From Saprospiraceae bacterium (GTDB lineage Bacteria > Bacteroidota > Bacteroidia > Chitinophagales > Saprospiraceae), in NCBI GenBank assembly GCA_012031785.1, contig JAAUTG010000002.1:1-56200 (forward strand): a DNA stretch of 56,200 nt, read 5' to 3'. The notes beneath the pieces were generated by a model. It ran no database searches and was not told where the DNA came from. It was given only the letters and a program-made list of their open reading frames with translations. Below, piece by piece: positions 1-10,953 of the stretch. How positions within the stretch are numbered: the first letter of the stretch is position 1; each line of letters starts with the position of its first letter. The position numbers were made by a program, and so were the translations under genes.

Positions 1-85
1 CGCAGTTCACTATTTTGCTTTTTAAAAAAGGTTTTCCTTGTTTGGCGAAAATAGTCGTGTTTAAGCGAATAGCAAATTGCGTAAC
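1..85. repeat. Dispersed imperfect palindrome, copy A (may begin before the window)
   Basis: Left arm cgcagttcactatt, right arm gcgaatagcaaattgcgtaac (65-85). Confidence 0.45.
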
Positions 86-685
86 GTAAGTTAGTTATTA
101 AAATTTATTTTTAAAAAACTATTGAAATCATGTGAAGCACTAATGTTAAATAGATTGCCATTCGTTACTAGCTTTTTTACCCATTTCACAAGTAGTTGCG
201 CTACATCAGCTAAAGTCTTTTGACTCAAAAATACTTTCGTTTAGGCAAAAAACTGCTCACACTATGATCCTTTACAGGTACTTTTTGGCGAAAATATTTA
301 CGACATTTTGTCACTCAACATCAAGCCATACAAGCATCTGTTCCATTTTTAATACAACATCAAGCCTTTTTTTGTTCTTGATGAATATGGTTAACGGTTT
401 TTAGAAGTTGTTACATGAACACGCATAGTTGAAACAAAAATTGATTGCTCATTTCTTTTAAAAAATAAACACGGAATATCGTATCAACTTACTTTTACAA
501 CTCATTTCTCATCGAATAACCAACTCGCTACCCCTTACTCATAATTTATCACTCATCACTAAACATCATTATCTTTGCTCTTCGAAAATGAAAATTAACC
601 TTACACCAAATAATAGCTCAATTCGCTTTTGTAATTGGTTCAAATACAGGTTAAATCACTTATTTTACGACTAAAATCAAAAACA

Positions 686-1119
686 ATGTCGAATAACATT
701 CAAATCCGAGTACAGGAATTGCTAATTGATTACTGGACGAAAAATATGAGGCTTATCTAAAAGGCGAAGAATCCGTAGAAGTATTTTTGGAGAATGTACT
801 TACGGACAGTGCAACAGCATTGCCGAACACGGTGCGAGAAGCAGTAGATTATTACTATGAGCATATCGAAAAACGCGATATTGGAGTAGTACGACTTTAT
901 CAGTTGATGCTTGAAAATAGCTTAGTGTACTTGGTTCGTACAACTACTGATGGCGATGATGGCTGGATAGAATTGTTTGGTGCGACAGGTGAACCTTTTG
1001 GAACAGGACGCACTTACATAGAACAGGTAGCTTGGGGAGAAACTGCTGAATTAAGAGCGCAAACTGGTACAGGTGAATTTCCTAACCATTTGGATATGCA
1101 AGCAACGCTCTGGAAATGA
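686..1119 (+). CDS. Hypothetical protein, ~140 aa; one frameshift near 732-740
   Basis: ATG at 686 gives MSNNIQIRVQELLID; a 1-nt shift gives LDEKYEAYLKGEESVEVFLENVLTDSATAL, joining ORF 787-1119. TAnnTTTG-type box at 570-577. Confidence 0.6.
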
Positions 1120-1160
1120 ATCAATCAATTCTTACTTTTGTGTAAAAATTAGAAATACTT

Positions 1161-1709
1161 ATGACAAACCCAATTGAAACGACAAAAAAATGGATGAAGC
1201 AATTTGTAATTGGTATGAATTTCTGCCCTTTTGCAAAAAATCCTTTTGAGGCTGATACCATTCGATATGTGTTGGTAGAAGATACAGATATTCAAGGGTT
1301 AGGCGAAAAATTGGTAGCGGAACTTCGATACCTTGCCAATACACCTGCCAGCAAAGTAGAAACAACGTTGTTGATACATCCTAGTCTGCTGCTCAATTTT
1401 GAAGAATATCTGAATTTCCTGGAAGTTACTTCCTACTTGTTAGAAGAGTACGAACTGGAAGGTATCATTCAGGTTGCCTCTTTCCATCCTGATTACCAAT
1501 TTGATGGCACTGAACTAGAGGACGTGGAAAACTACACAAATCGCTCGCCCTATCCCATGCTACATCTGCTTCGAGAATCAAGCGTAAGTTGGGCAGTGGC
1601 TACTTATCCAGAGGTAGAAAAAGTGCCAGCGCGAAACATTCAGTACTTAAAAACGTTGGGTTTGGCAGTGATTAAACAACAATGGGATGAGGTTAAAGGA
1701 ACGCATTGA
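1161..1709 (+). CDS. DUF1415 family protein
   Basis: Intact ORF; MTNPIETTKKWMKQFVIGMNFCPFAKNPFEADTIRYVL and C-terminal NIQYLKTLGLAVIKQQW are typical of DUF1415. Confidence 0.8.
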   Translation: MTNPIETTKKWMKQFVIGMNFCPFAKNPFEADTIRYVLVEDTDIQGLGEKLVAELRYLANTPASKVETTLLIHPSLLLNFEEYLNFLEVTSYLLEEYELEGIIQVASFHPDYQFDGTELEDVENYTNRSPYPMLHLLRESSVSWAVATYPEVEKVPARNIQYLKTLGLAVIKQQWDEVKGTH

Positions 1710-2703
1710 AATTGCAGTCAGGTTGGGAGAATACCTGAAAAGTGGGGACGAACGCTTGAAAGGTGTCATGCAAAATACCTACGAACACAACGGATGGTTC
1801 ACGGTATCGCATCAAGAACAAGCAATCGCAGCTATTGCGGATAAATTCTTGTCTAAATCTAATCTCGAGCAGTGGTTAGCAGCTTATTCAATACCACAAG
1901 CAACTGAGCCACGCACCGTGGGGTTGATTCTGGCGGGTAATATTCCACTAGTAGGATTTCACGATTTGTTGTGCGTGTTCATGGCTGGACATCGTGCTAA
2001 AATTAAATTATCCGATAAAGATCCCTATTGGATTCCACATTTACTTCAGGTATTACAAGAGTTAGAAAGCGCTACAAGCAGTTATTTTATTTGTCAATCC
2101 AGATTGAGCGACTTTGAGGCAGTCATCGCAACTGGAAGCAATAACTCTGCACGTTACTTTGAAGCATATTTTGGAAAGCATCCGAATATTATTCGAAGAA
2201 ATCGAAATGCCGTAGCAGTTTTAGATGGCAAAGAAACTCATGTGGACTTGTTGGCTTTAGGGTTGGATGTATTTCAATATTTTGGCTTGGGTTGTCGTAA
2301 TGTTTCTAAACTGTATGTGCCTGATAACTACGTGTTTGAACCTTTGCTCGACGCATTTTATGAATACAGAGAAATTGTATTGAACAACAAATACAAAAAT
2401 AATTTTGACTATCATTATGCCATTTACATTATCAATCGTATAGTTTTTTTAGCTAATAATGCTATTTTGTTGCGCGAACAAGAAGCTATTGCTTCTCCAA
2501 TCGCTAATCTCCATTATGAGTTTTACAGCAGTTTATCTGATGTACAGCAAAAACTCCTCCAACAGGCAGACCAATTACAGGTGGTGGTAAGTAATTTACC
2601 TTTATCAGGGCTTCCTTTAGTCGGTTTTGGGAAAACGCAAAGCCCAGAGCTTTGGGATTACGCGGACGGAGAAGATACCATGTTGTTTTTGTTGGGTTTG
2701 TAA
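1687..2703 (+). CDS. Acyl-CoA reductase, LuxC-like family
   Basis: Intact 338-aa ORF overlapping the previous gene by 23 nt; GLILAGNIPLVGFHDLLCVFMAGHRAKIKLSDKDPYWIPHLL and FGLGCRNVSKLYVP motifs. Confidence 0.75.
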   Translation: MRLKERIEIAVRLGEYLKSGDERLKGVMQNTYEHNGWFTVSHQEQAIAAIADKFLSKSNLEQWLAAYSIPQATEPRTVGLILAGNIPLVGFHDLLCVFMAGHRAKIKLSDKDPYWIPHLLQVLQELESATSSYFICQSRLSDFEAVIATGSNNSARYFEAYFGKHPNIIRRNRNAVAVLDGKETHVDLLALGLDVFQYFGLGCRNVSKLYVPDNYVFEPLLDAFYEYREIVLNNKYKNNFDYHYAIYIINRIVFLANNAILLREQEAIASPIANLHYEFYSSLSDVQQKLLQQADQLQVVVSNLPLSGLPLVGFGKTQSPELWDYADGEDTMLFLLGL

Positions 2704-2723
2704 GGATGCTTTACAAACCCAAC
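2691..2723. terminator. Stem-loop overlapping the acyl-CoA reductase stop codon
   Basis: gttgggtttgtaa / ttacaaacccaac, 13-bp perfect stem, 7-nt loop; no clear U-tract. Lies between convergent genes. Confidence 0.55.
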
Positions 2724-2763
2724 TGGTTATTCTGAAGGCGAACACCACGTAAAATAACACCAA

Positions 2764-4709
2764 TCAATAAAACTTCAAACTGTATTCCCCAGTCATTTCT
2801 TTGTTATTATGAAGTAGGATAATTCTTCGTAAACCTTTTTCCCAACTGTCTTTCACCCGTTCATCTTCGGGTTGATTCATGGGAATATCCTCTACCTTTG
2901 CTTGCCAATAGTCTTTATCGTAAGTTCCTTGACAGCGCAACTCCCCAGATGAAATATCTAAAAATTGAATAATTCCTGCTTTAGACAAATCCACTCGACA
3001 AGGGGTAATTAGACTCAAGGTGATGGTAGGGACACGCTGATCAAACACAAAATTTTCTGCCAATAAGAAGCCTTCTTTCCTATCTAAAGTCATACGGCGC
3101 CTCCATTGCTGCAAACCAGCGTCTTTGGCATAAGCACCAGCTAAATCCAGTTCAAACTTAACTTTTGTGGCATCTGATTCGTATATAACATTTTTTGCTT
3201 CATATTGCCGACCCGGTCGTTGCGTGTGATTGCCTATGGTTGGCAAATTGTGGTATTCTGAAACCATAGTCCAAATCGTGTAGCGATCCTTAGAAAAAGT
3301 TTTAGCGGTATAATTACCTACTCCAGCATCCACTAAAATCGGTTGCCCATCTTTGAAAAAATGAATTGACCGACATCATTATGGTTGTGGCTTTCATTGT
3401 TGTGTCCGCCTTTTGCTGCTAAATAGTATCCTTTTGTATCATTAGCTTGGCTGCGTGCAGCCATCACTTGAAGATTAGGGAGCCAAACATCTTTTGTTAA
3501 AATAGGGTTTCCTCCCAACTTGCGAATGGCTTGGTGCTTACTCATATCACTAAGTAATCGAAACACATCCCAACTTTGGGATCGCTTTATATCGTTTGGA
3601 CGATTGTAATAATATGCGCCAAAAGCCATCATATCTTTATCCTGAATGCGCTCACCAAACCGATATACTAAACCACCTGAAAAATTCGCTTTAGCGGCAG
3701 CATCTGCGAAATTGACTGTAAATTCAGGCGTAATACTCGCTTTATAAACGTAAGTTGCCATATTTTTAATCAGAGGATGTTGGTAGTAGTCAATTTTACC
3801 CGCTGTGGCACTGTGCAAATGTTCCAAACAATCAAAAAGTGAGCCTGCTGCGTGTCCCCAGTAACCTGGTCCCTCGTCGCAGCCTCCATCATTAGGGTAA
3901 GGGGCGAGAAAGCGGTCTAAGGATAGCAACACTTTATTGATTATTGCGGAACGGTGCGTTTCAGGCGCAAAGAATAAAGCAGCAGTTAAAATATTGCTGT
4001 TTATCCAAGGATTCCAATTGTTAACAATTGCTCTATCCGCGCGCAAGCCCATCCACCAAAAATCGCTACGCAATAGATAGGGATTAAGCAATTTTCGGTT
4101 CATTTCTAACTGAATCCGCCTATTGATGAGTGGATTAATGTCGTCTAGGTCTTCTTGCATAAAATAATATACCCAACTTAACAATTGACCTGTTTGTGCT
4201 GCGAATAAATCAATGATAGGATCTTCCGCGTTTGGAATACCTGTTCCTGGCAAATGTGCTGGGACACCCCAGTAAGTTTCTTCTAAAATTAGCCAAACCC
4301 CATTCAGTAATTCATCTGTAAAACGCCCTTTATTTTCAAGCAATTCAGCAAGCAACAGTGTGGTCACACGGATTCGTCGTTCGTATAGAGTGGCTTCGTA
4401 ATGGGTGCGGTTTCCATTTCGCACATAGTCCATAAATTGAATTATTGAGAACGCTTTCCAATCGTCTTTTAGTACATTTTCCGCCTTTTCAATCCATTCG
4501 GTTCTAATTTCAGTAGGTACAGCATCCCAAAAAATTCGATTGGACTTTGCAGGGAATGGCTCGTAAGTGGTTTTAGGAATGAGATTTTTTTCCAACCAGT
4601 CGGTTGTATGATTTGCATTCAACTCGTAAGCATTCCAAGCCGTTTGAGTAAACAAAGAAGTCGGAATAATGAAAAAAACCAAAAGTAACCGGTACAACTG
4701 TTTTTTCAT
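2764..4709 (-). CDS. Heparinase II/III family (polysaccharide lyase-like) secreted protein; one frameshift near 3333-3350
   Basis: Start MKKQLYRLLLVFFIIPTSLFTQTAW at 4709; NNESHNHNDVGQFIF motif, then DGQPILVDAGVGNYTAKTF in the second ORF. Adding one t to a t-run rejoins the frames. Confidence 0.75.
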
Positions 4710-4727
4710 AAAATGAAAGATGAGTAA

Positions 4728-4762
4728 ACGACCTACAAGGTAAGCTATACCCTGTAGGTCGT
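4728..4762. terminator. Strong stem-loop in the 5' region of the heparinase-like gene, downstream of SusD
   Basis: acgacctacaaggta / taccctgtaggtcgt, 15-bp stem with one G-U pair, 5-nt loop; could be terminator or leader structure. Confidence 0.5.
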
Positions 4763-4944
4763 CAGAAAAATTAATAAAATGTATGAATTTCAATTCGATG
4801 GTATTAACTCGTATCACGCAAATAGATTTTGCTATTCGCCCTTCACGACAATGCAAGTATTTTAGGTCTGCAATAGCTAGAAGTCTCTAGCCGATGCAGA
4901 CCACCATATAAAACAAGCAAAAGCCAATAACAAAAAGTCAACTG

Positions 4945-6727
4945 TTACCACCCTGGATTTTGCCCGATATTTGGATTTTGAGCTAAGTCACTAAGCGGTA
5001 TGGGCCAGAAATAATGCTTGTTTTCGTCAAACACAGGATTCGCCCAGTCTGTCCCTTGATACACATCAATATAAGGGATTCCGTTCACCAGTGTTGATTT
5101 TACATTGGCTTTTGGATAGCGCGCTTTGGCAGCATCATCCCAGCGGATGCCCAGCGATGGAATTTCTAGCTTCTTACCTTGCTTCCAACGTCTTAAATCG
5201 TCGTAGCGGAAACCTTCCATAAACAATTCTACTCGACGTTCGCGGCGAATTTCTACTAACAACGAGGAAACACCATCCGCAGTGTATCGTGGATCAACTG
5301 GTACATTTGCCAAATCTAAGTGCGGCATACCTACTCTATCACGCAATTTATTGATGGTCAAATCCAAATCTTCTTGCGTAATCGTCCCTAGTTCCGCTTT
5401 AGCTTCTGCATAAATGAGTAATGCTTCTGCAAAGCGTAGAATAATAGCAGGCATTTCGGCAGTATTGAAGGCTTTCCCTAATAAGTCATTTACATTGTAC
5501 ACTTTGATGATGTGATATCCTGTTTCTGACTTTCTGCCGCCTTCTTGGTTTGGAAGTCGAGGATAAGATAATGCATCTCCTTGATCGTACCTGTAAATAT
5601 TTTTATCTTCGGGATGCAAAACAGTTTGGCGCAATCTTAGGTCTCTATTTTCAAAGACATCCTCTATTTTTGCATCGCCTTTGTAGAGTGGAGAAAGTGT
5701 AATTGGCAAGCCATCTGTGCAAAGATAGTCTTCCACCGCGCTTTTGGTCGCACCACCATTGTAGTCGGAGTGATAACTCAAGGCGTGGTTAGTGAATACC
5801 CCTAATTTGTATTTTCTCCAATACATAACTTCAGGATTGCCTGCTAAATCTAGCACTTGATGAAAAGCATTGTAGTCCCGATTTGGATTACCAGTACTGT
5901 ACAGGCGATAAGGACTTTTATCCATCACCTCTTTTGATGCGTTTGCGGCTTCTTGTATCCATACATCCGCATTGGGTAAGCCGTGATATTTTCTCCAAGT
6001 ACCCTCAAAAAGACACACTCTCGCTTTTACCAGCAGCGCGCACCATCTATTCAAACGACCAGGCGCGTTGCCATCTTTCCAATTTTCAGGTAAATTTGCT
6101 ACTGCAAAATTCAAATCTGCTAGTACATTATCCATCACCTCCAAACGTGGAGTCCGAGCAGCATAAAGTTCTTCCGCGTCCACGTTGAGTTCCCTATCCA
6201 CCCAAGGGGCATCACCAAATTTGGATACTTTATCGGCGTAAAACCAGCCTCTCAACAAGCGCGCTTCTGCGGCATATTTATCAATGGTAGCTGTTGGAAT
6301 ATCAGCCTTGTAGTAGTTCTCTAACCCGATGTTGATAGCTCTTACAAAATTCCAACCCTTATAACCAAACCATTGACCGTCTCCGTTGGCAGTGTTAGGT
6401 ACAACGTGTTTTCCTGCCCGAACTTTGCTGGAAAAAAGTGTGGCGCGGATGGCGTGGAGAAATGTTGTCCGCAAATTCATCCAGATACCATACACTGAAT
6501 TTATGGCTGTCAAAACCGTCATCGTGTCCCATTAAAATAGGAACATTGTTGTCGTCGCGTGCCAAGTCGTACAAGCCATTATTATAGACTAGCAAATCAT
6601 TTTCCGAGTTCCAATAGGTATCGTTACTGATTCTATCCAATGGTTGTCTGTTTAAAAAATCATCATTACAACTGCCCAACAGCAAGGCAATAGCAAGTAA
6701 AAGATTATATTTTGAAATATTTTTCAT
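4945..6727 (-). CDS. susD-like: SusD/RagB family nutrient-binding outer membrane lipoprotein; frameshift near 6440
   Basis: MKNISKYNLLLAIALLLGSCNDDFLNRQPLDRISNDTYW lipoprotein N-terminus; typical SusD C-terminus LRRWKQGKKLEIPSLG...YFWPIPLSDLAQNPNIGQNPGW. Confidence 0.88.
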
Positions 6728-6749
6728 CGCATTTTTTAATTTTAATGGT

Positions 6750-9700
6750 TTAGAATGAAACGTTTGCCCCCACAGAAAAAATACGCTGTAAAGGATATTC
6801 AATAGCTCCAGAGTTGTTGTAGCTAAATTCGTTAAAGACAATACTCTCTGGGTCAAGCGGCTTTCTGAGGTTTGTAAATTCCCACAAATTCATACCTGCT
6901 ACGTAGATTTGTGCACGACCCAAGCCTATTTTGTTCATCCACTCTTGCGGTACTTCGTAGCTTAAAGCCAAGTTTTTAAAGCGCATGTAGCCTGCATTTT
7001 GAAGATAGCGCGACTGCCGTTGTAAATTCTTTTTGTCGTTTGTAGAAATATGTGCTGCTGGGAAGTAAGCATTTCTATTTTCTTCCGTCCAAGTGTCAGT
7101 GATGTAGTATTTTTCTACGTGTCCTGCGTTGAATGGGAAAAACCAAGTCCAGTTACCATCTGTGGGCCAATAGTCACGGCGTAAATAGCCCTGAAAGAAG
7201 GTCGTTAGAGTAACATTTTTATACGTCACGTCAAAATTAATACCGAAACTATGCCTAGGATTTGAGTTTCCGATAATCTGTCGGTCGCCTGGATCGCTTA
7301 CTGTGTTGTTGCCTGGACTGATGATGCCATCGCCATTTAGATCCTGATAACGCACATCACCTGGTCGCCAGTTTGCGCCAATTCTTGACTGGTTGGCAGC
7401 TCCAGCCACTTCTTCTGCACTTTGGAAAAATACCTTGCGTGACGTATCCCCAAATTTCACCTACATCTTGCCCTTCTCTCCATTCAGAAAGCGCGCCTGT
7501 TGGATTGTCGTATTTGGTAATGGTGGCACGCCAGTCGGATAATGCCAACGTGAATCGGTAGCCCCAATCCTGTTTGATTTTATCGCGCCAAGTTACTGCC
7601 AATTCCCATCCTTCAGTTCTCAAGTCCGCAGCATTAGCATCTGGTGCCGCTGTTCCCAAGATGGCTGGAAACTCTACGTCCGTCAACATATCTTTTGTAT
7701 CGCGAGTGTAAGCATCAAAGGAGATATCCAACTTTTGGTTCAACATCGTGATGTCCACCCCAACATTTCTAGATACTACGGTTTCCCAAGTCAAAGTCGG
7801 ACTGACTAAGCCAGCAGGTCGAACCACTGGAATTAAGCCGTTAGACAAAATGTATGGTGAAGCACCAATCCCTAATGTTGGAATGTAAGGATAAAAATTG
7901 TTACCCAGCAACTGGTTGCCCAATTCGCCGTAGGAAGCACGAATTTTTAAATTGTCAAGGAAACTTTTTGTGCCTGCCATAAAGTTTTCTTCCGAAATAC
8001 GCCAACCTGCGGAAAACGAAGGGAAGAATCCATAGCGACCATCTTCTGGGAAGCGCGAAGTACCGTCGTAGCGTCCGTTAGCTTCAAATAAATATTTGTC
8101 TTGAAAATTGTAATTCAAACGATAAAATACACCACGCAAAGCAACGTGCGATTTTCCACCAAAAGTTTGCTGCGTCCCTGTGGTCGCATTTAGGTTAGGT
8201 ACAGAAGGCGTGATTAAACTTCTTGCCTGTGCGCGATGAAAAGAATTGACACCCCACTCTTGGTTGAAACCCGTCATAGCTGTTAAACCATGGCTTGCAC
8301 CTAAATTAAATTTATACTCCGCATAAGTATTAATGACATAGTATTGATTATAGTCAGACTGATTAATCACCCAGTCATCTCCACTAAAGCCGTTACTAAT
8401 AGGATTGGCTTCCTGCAAGTTCGTGCTTACGATTTCTACTTTACTCTGCACATCCTGATAGCTCCTATTAAAGTTATTGTAAGAGAAGTCACCCCTGATT
8501 CTCAAACCTTTAAGAGGCGTTAAGGTGATACCTTGCGTCAACCAAAGGTCATTGACGGTGAAAGTTTCCCGACCACCATCTAAAAGGTAAGGAAAAAAGT
8601 TTGTTCCTCCAAAATACATTCCGATATACTGCTCGTACCTTTCACGGTCACCTGGCGTTTGATAAAATTCTAAATCCGGGAACTGAATAGGCTGTATTGG
8701 ATTCACTCGTGCGATAGAGTTGATATTTGCATCCCAGTTGTAAAAGTGAGGTTTATCACTCAACTGTTGGTTGAATACCACTTTTTCATCCAAACTTAAC
8801 CAATCGTTGATTTTAAACTCCGTTTTGAATAATCCATTGTATCGTTTAAAGTTTTCATTGTTGAATTGCAAATAGCCATCTTTATTCAACGTACCTAAAG
8901 AAACATAATAAGACGCTTTTTCGGTAGCCCCCGACACAGAAAGGTCATGTCTTTGCTGTGGCGCAAAGTCCGTGACCAATTGATCTTGGTAAGCGTTGTA
9001 ACCATAAAAACGCAATGCTCCATTCACTACACCCCACTCTGGAGCAGTTTCTGGATTTTCAGAATACGCTTTTGTACCTGCCACGTAGTTGTCGTCAAAG
9101 TCAGGGCGACCGTTGGTGCGGTTGGAAGCCAAGTTGCGTGCTAATACAAACTCATAGGGGTCAGTTACTAAATCTAAATTCAAGATAGGCTTGGCTGTGG
9201 ATAATTCTGTGCTTAACTGAATATTGACTTTTCCTAATTTCCCTTTTTTTGTTTCTATCAAAATGACTCCAAAAGCAGCACGCGCACCATACACTGCCGC
9301 AGCCGAAGCGTCTTTCAGAACGTTGACGCTAGCAATATCATTTGGGTTGATACGCTCCAAATTCATTGGTACGCCATCCACTAAAATGAGTGGCGAACCG
9401 CCATTAATAGATTCAAACCCACGAATGTTGAAATCTGCGGCTTGCGCTGGGTCGCCATTTCGAATTGTAATGTTCAGGTTGGGGATAAGTCCTTGTAAGC
9501 CCGAACCTGCCGAAGTGATTGGTCGTTTTTCTAGTGCTTCGCTAGTCACTACTGAGACTGCTCCAGTAAGGTTGGCTTTCTTTTGTGTGCCATACCCCAC
9601 GACTACAACTTCCTCCAAAATGTTGTTGTCGGCAGTTAAAATAACATTAAGCACCGTTTGGCTACCTACCACCACTTCTTTAGTAGCAAAACCAGTGTAG

Positions 9701-9945
9701 GAAAATTGAAGCGCGGACTGCGCGTTCGGGACTTCTAGTGAGAACCTGCCCTCTGCATCTGTGACAGTACCCGTTTCGGAATCTTTCACGATAATGGTCG
9801 CGCCAATGAGCGATTCTCCTTTATCGTCGGTTACGGTTCCACTTACCGCAATTTGAGCGCGGAGCAAAACAGGGGAGAGTATGCAAAATAGTCCCCATAA
9901 TCCTGCGTAACCACAGGACTTGAATGTGTCAGTTAATCGTTTCAT
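6750..9945 (-). CDS. susC-like: SusC/RagA family TonB-linked outer membrane protein; frameshift near 7430
   Basis: Carboxypeptidase-regulatory domain GTVTDDKGESLIGATIIVKDSETGTVTDAEGRFSLEVP, plug EEVVVVGYGTQKKANLTGAVSVV, barrel C-terminus LQRIFSVGANVSF. Removing one c in ttttccaaag rejoins the frames. Confidence 0.93.
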
Positions 9946-10328
9946 TTTGTAAAAATTTATAATTACATCAAAATTAGATAAAGTTTTTAAGTAAATCAGT
10001 ATTTAATTTTAATTTTTTTGTCATTAACAAAAATAGTCCTCATGAAATTACTATGCAAATATAATTTTATGCTATAAAATACTGTAAATGAATAGCTTAA
10101 AAATATAGTTGTGTAAATTCCGCAATAATTTTCTAAGAACCTAATAATCTAAACTATGAAACTAATCTCCGCTTAATGAAAAGACGTATGGTGTTGACTT
10201 TGACTGCGATGGCGTAATAGAAGACTCCGAAGAACTTGTAGGGATGAAATTTTACAAGAAGAATGATTTAGGTCAACAAGAAACCCTAATTAGATCAGTT
10301 TTTTTGTACCAAAATAAAATTGTAAAAC

Positions 10329-10675
10329 ATGAACCAAATTTTGTCAATAATTTTGATTGTTGGGTGTGTCAATATAAGTTTTGGACAACCAGTAGTGCTT
10401 CAAAACAAACTATATCTCATTGACAACAAGGTATATATTCCAAAAATACTGGAGGAACGAGCAGCCTTGATCAACTATTTTAATGCGGATAAGGAGTATG
10501 TTGAGGAAAATAATGAGTATGTTTTGATGTTTTCCGTTTCCAAGAAGCGGAGAAAATTGGAACACTGGGCAAGAATTTAGTGGACTATTCCATTTTGCAC
10601 GACCAAGATAAATTGTTCGTTATAGCCAAAAAAGTATTTGGAAGAACAGATTCCGTTTTCGGCGTTGGTGGATAG
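10329..10675 (+). CDS. Small secreted hypothetical protein, ~115 aa, frameshift near 10525
   Basis: Signal-peptide-like MNQILSIILIVGCVNISFGQPVV; after a shift, DVFRFQEAEKIGTLGKNLVDYSILHDQDKLFVIAKKVFGRTDSVFGVGG*. Confidence 0.4.
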
Positions 10676-10732
10676 TTACAAAATCAGCAACCCAGTAGTA
10701 ACAAGTCCTAACCAATTAAGTTAATCTACCCT

Positions 10733-10764
10733 AAATCGAAAAAATCAATCTAATTTTTCGATTT
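10733..10764. terminator. Putative Rho-independent terminator
   Basis: aaatcgaaaaa / tttttcgattt inverted repeat with ~10-nt loop, after the small secreted ORF. Confidence 0.4.
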
Positions 10765-10781
10765 GATAAAAATTTTCGCTT

Positions 10782-10889
10782 ATGTTAATAAAACGCCTTC
10801 AAGGCGAAAATATCAGCAAATGGACGGGCAAAACCACACTTGTGCGTCAACTATCGGAAGCGTTGCATAAAAAAAATACAACTGTATGA
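10782..10889 (+). pseudogene. Fragment of a P-loop ATPase N-terminus, possibly AAA_14/DUF4143-like
   Basis: MLIKRLQGENISKWTGKTTLVRQLSEALHKKNTTV* keeps a GKTTLVRQL Walker A-like core but ends immediately. Confidence 0.35.
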
Positions 10890-10953
10890 ATTCGTCAATA
10901 ACTTTGTAAGAACCCTTCTACTCCTTGGCGGAGATATTGACAGCATTATTTAT

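Noticed and set aside
9224-9700. 158-aa + strand ORF inside SusC
   Set aside because: Antisense to a conserved SusC plug region; no family signal, composition looks like shadow coding.
10782-10889. Functional defence or toxin-antitoxin ATPase
   Set aside because: Only ~35 residues remain and the frame stops right after the P-loop; no partner gene found.
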